A stretch of 5,632 nt of DNA. Origin: Hydrogenimonas sp. Its GTDB lineage: Bacteria; Campylobacterota; Campylobacteria; Campylobacterales; Hydrogenimonadaceae. Below the pieces are notes generated by a model, which saw only the letters and a program-made list of their open reading frames with translations, made no database searches and was not told where the DNA came from. Both the position numbers and the translations under genes were made by a program. The stretch is from assembly GCF_029933015.1 (NCBI RefSeq), contig NZ_JAOZOZ010000104.1:1-5632 (forward strand), written 5' to 3'. Every line of letters starts with the position of its first letter. Positions within the stretch are counted from its first letter, which is position 1. Positions 4,891 to 5,632 of the stretch are shown piece by piece.

Positions 4891-5632
4891 TCAATATAGC
4901 ATTTTGTATGAAAAATAGAAAGTCAGAACATCTTCCTGTCCGATATTGATCGCGGGAAGATATTTCACTCCGACATTCAAATGGTCCTGCCAGAAGAGCG
5001 AGCCTCCAACACCCAGATCACCACCCAGATAGAATGTTTCGGCTTTGAAATCGAAAGAAGGCGACAAACCGGCGTAAAAACGCCATGGTCTTACATAATT
5101 TGTAGCGTTTTGATACCCTATATAAACACCTCCCCCCACGATCATATAATCGGTAGGAATGGCAGACTCGGGTCGTTTCATCAGATGGAGAAGCCGATCT
5201 TCAGGAACACCCTTTCCATCGAATGCTCCATACTCGGCATTGAACGAAAACTGAATGTCGGGATAGCCTGTACGCCACAATCTATAGGCAGAGAACCCCA
5301 TCTTCTTTCCATTCCCCAAAGATTCTCCGTCCTGTCCTCCATATTCGATATATTCGAAATGACCTTCGAGTGTCGTCGAATTCAAAAGAGCGTAACTCAA
5401 ACCTGCATGGAACCGATCACGATAACCACCCAGCATCAGATAACTGGTCTCATCGGTGTCTTCATGCCAGAAATATCCTATATCGGTGTTCCAGCGCTGC
5501 GAAACACGCCAATGTAGAAACAGACTTGCGGCAGTATAGGTGTCCATCCCGTTACGCAAACCTGCCCCGCCCGTGACGCTACCCCGGTCGAATCGTTTCG
5601 TCAAAAGCAGATCCGCGCCCTGCTGGGAATCG
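4891..5632 (-). CDS. Outer-membrane beta-barrel protein, C-terminal part (5' end outside the window)
   Basis: The reading frame runs uncut from the right edge to the TGA at 4891-4893, about 247 residues. The TTG at 5602-5604 lies inside the open frame and is not a start. The sequence is a run of roughly ten to twelve amphipathic strands with alternating aromatic/aliphatic and polar residues and Gly/Asn/Asp turns, for example SLFLHWRVSQRWNTDIGYFW and FYAGLSPSFDFKAETFYLGG. It ends in YFSYKMLY, an aromatic C-terminus of the kind recognised by the BAM machinery. There are no internal membrane helices. The specific family is not recognised. The C-terminal barrels of TPR-porin export proteins (PgaA, BcsC, PelB type) are one possibility, testable from the missing N-terminus. 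It precedes the ThiF-like gene by 34 bp on the same strand. Confidence 0.75.
   Translation of the reverse strand, partial: DSQQGADLLLTKRFDRGSVTGGAGLRNGMDTYTAASLFLHWRVSQRWNTDIGYFWHEDTDETSYLMLGGYRDRFHAGLSYALLNSTTLEGHFEYIEYGGQDGESLGNGKKMGFSAYRLWRTGYPDIQFSFNAEYGAFDGKGVPEDRLLHLMKRPESAIPTDYMIVGGGVYIGYQNATNYVRPWRFYAGLSPSFDFKAETFYLGGDLGVGGSLFWQDHLNVGVKYLPAINIGQEDVLTFYFSYKMLY
4893..4901 (-). promoter_or_regulatory. Extended -10 upstream of the ThiF-like gene
   Basis: On the minus strand this reads TGCTATATT, an extended -10 (TGn plus TATATT). It overlaps the last codons of the barrel gene and would start transcription about 30 nt before the ThiF-like ATG. The -35 region (4916-4921, TTTCTA on the minus strand) is poor. 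A small inverted repeat, TTGA-n3-TCAA (4884-4894), sits at the probable start site. Confidence 0.45.

Noticed and set aside
1..5632. CRISPR array, tRNA, rRNA or integrase-type attachment site
   Set aside because: I looked for regularly spaced repeats and cloverleaf patterns and saw none. The only repeat clusters are the inverted-repeat element and the short Pho-like units.

Overview
The window looks like a chromosomal segment of a marine or vent-type Campylobacterota (Epsilonproteobacteria). This rests on gene style only: a PiT phosphate permease with a coiled-coil insert, a thin MoeB/ThiF-like protein, AT-rich promoters with extended -10 elements, and a GTTTC/GTTAC 11-bp repeat resembling the Campylobacter PhosR (Pho-type) box. 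Codon use is moderately GC-rich, which would suit lineages such as Nitratifractor, Hydrogenimonas or Sulfurovum. The genus is inference.

Layout, left to right. Positions 1-96 hold no recognisable gene, only a GC-rich hairpin near the edge. Positions 97-368 form a non-coding element bounded by 26-bp perfect inverted repeats, packed with nested hairpins and flanked by a 6-bp direct repeat; it looks like a MITE or structured palindromic repeat. Next comes a small ABM-fold (IsdG/HmoA-like) gene at 515-829 with two overlapping palindromes over its probable -10 and a strong terminator behind it. Convergent to it is a 66-residue protein that is nearly half lysine or arginine (866-1066, minus), probably nucleic-acid binding. 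A long intergenic region (1121-1430) carries the Pho-box-like repeats ahead of the PiT phosphate transporter (1431-3014, plus).

The right half is all on the minus strand. In transcription order it holds the C-terminal half of an outer-membrane beta-barrel (4891 to the right edge), a ThiF/MoeB-like adenylating enzyme without its usual cysteines (4182-4856), and a complete arginine-kinase-type phosphagen kinase (3066-4094). The kinase ends 51 bp from the end of the PiT gene, with an inverted repeat between them.

The most notable gene is the phosphagen kinase. It has an essentially complete animal-type arginine kinase signature in a bacterium, which points to horizontal transfer and an ATP/phosphoarginine energy buffer. 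Its position next to a phosphate importer with a putative phosphate-responsive promoter is suggestive, but the two are convergently transcribed, so any functional link is inference. I do not see a multi-gene defence system, CRISPR array, tRNA or rRNA.
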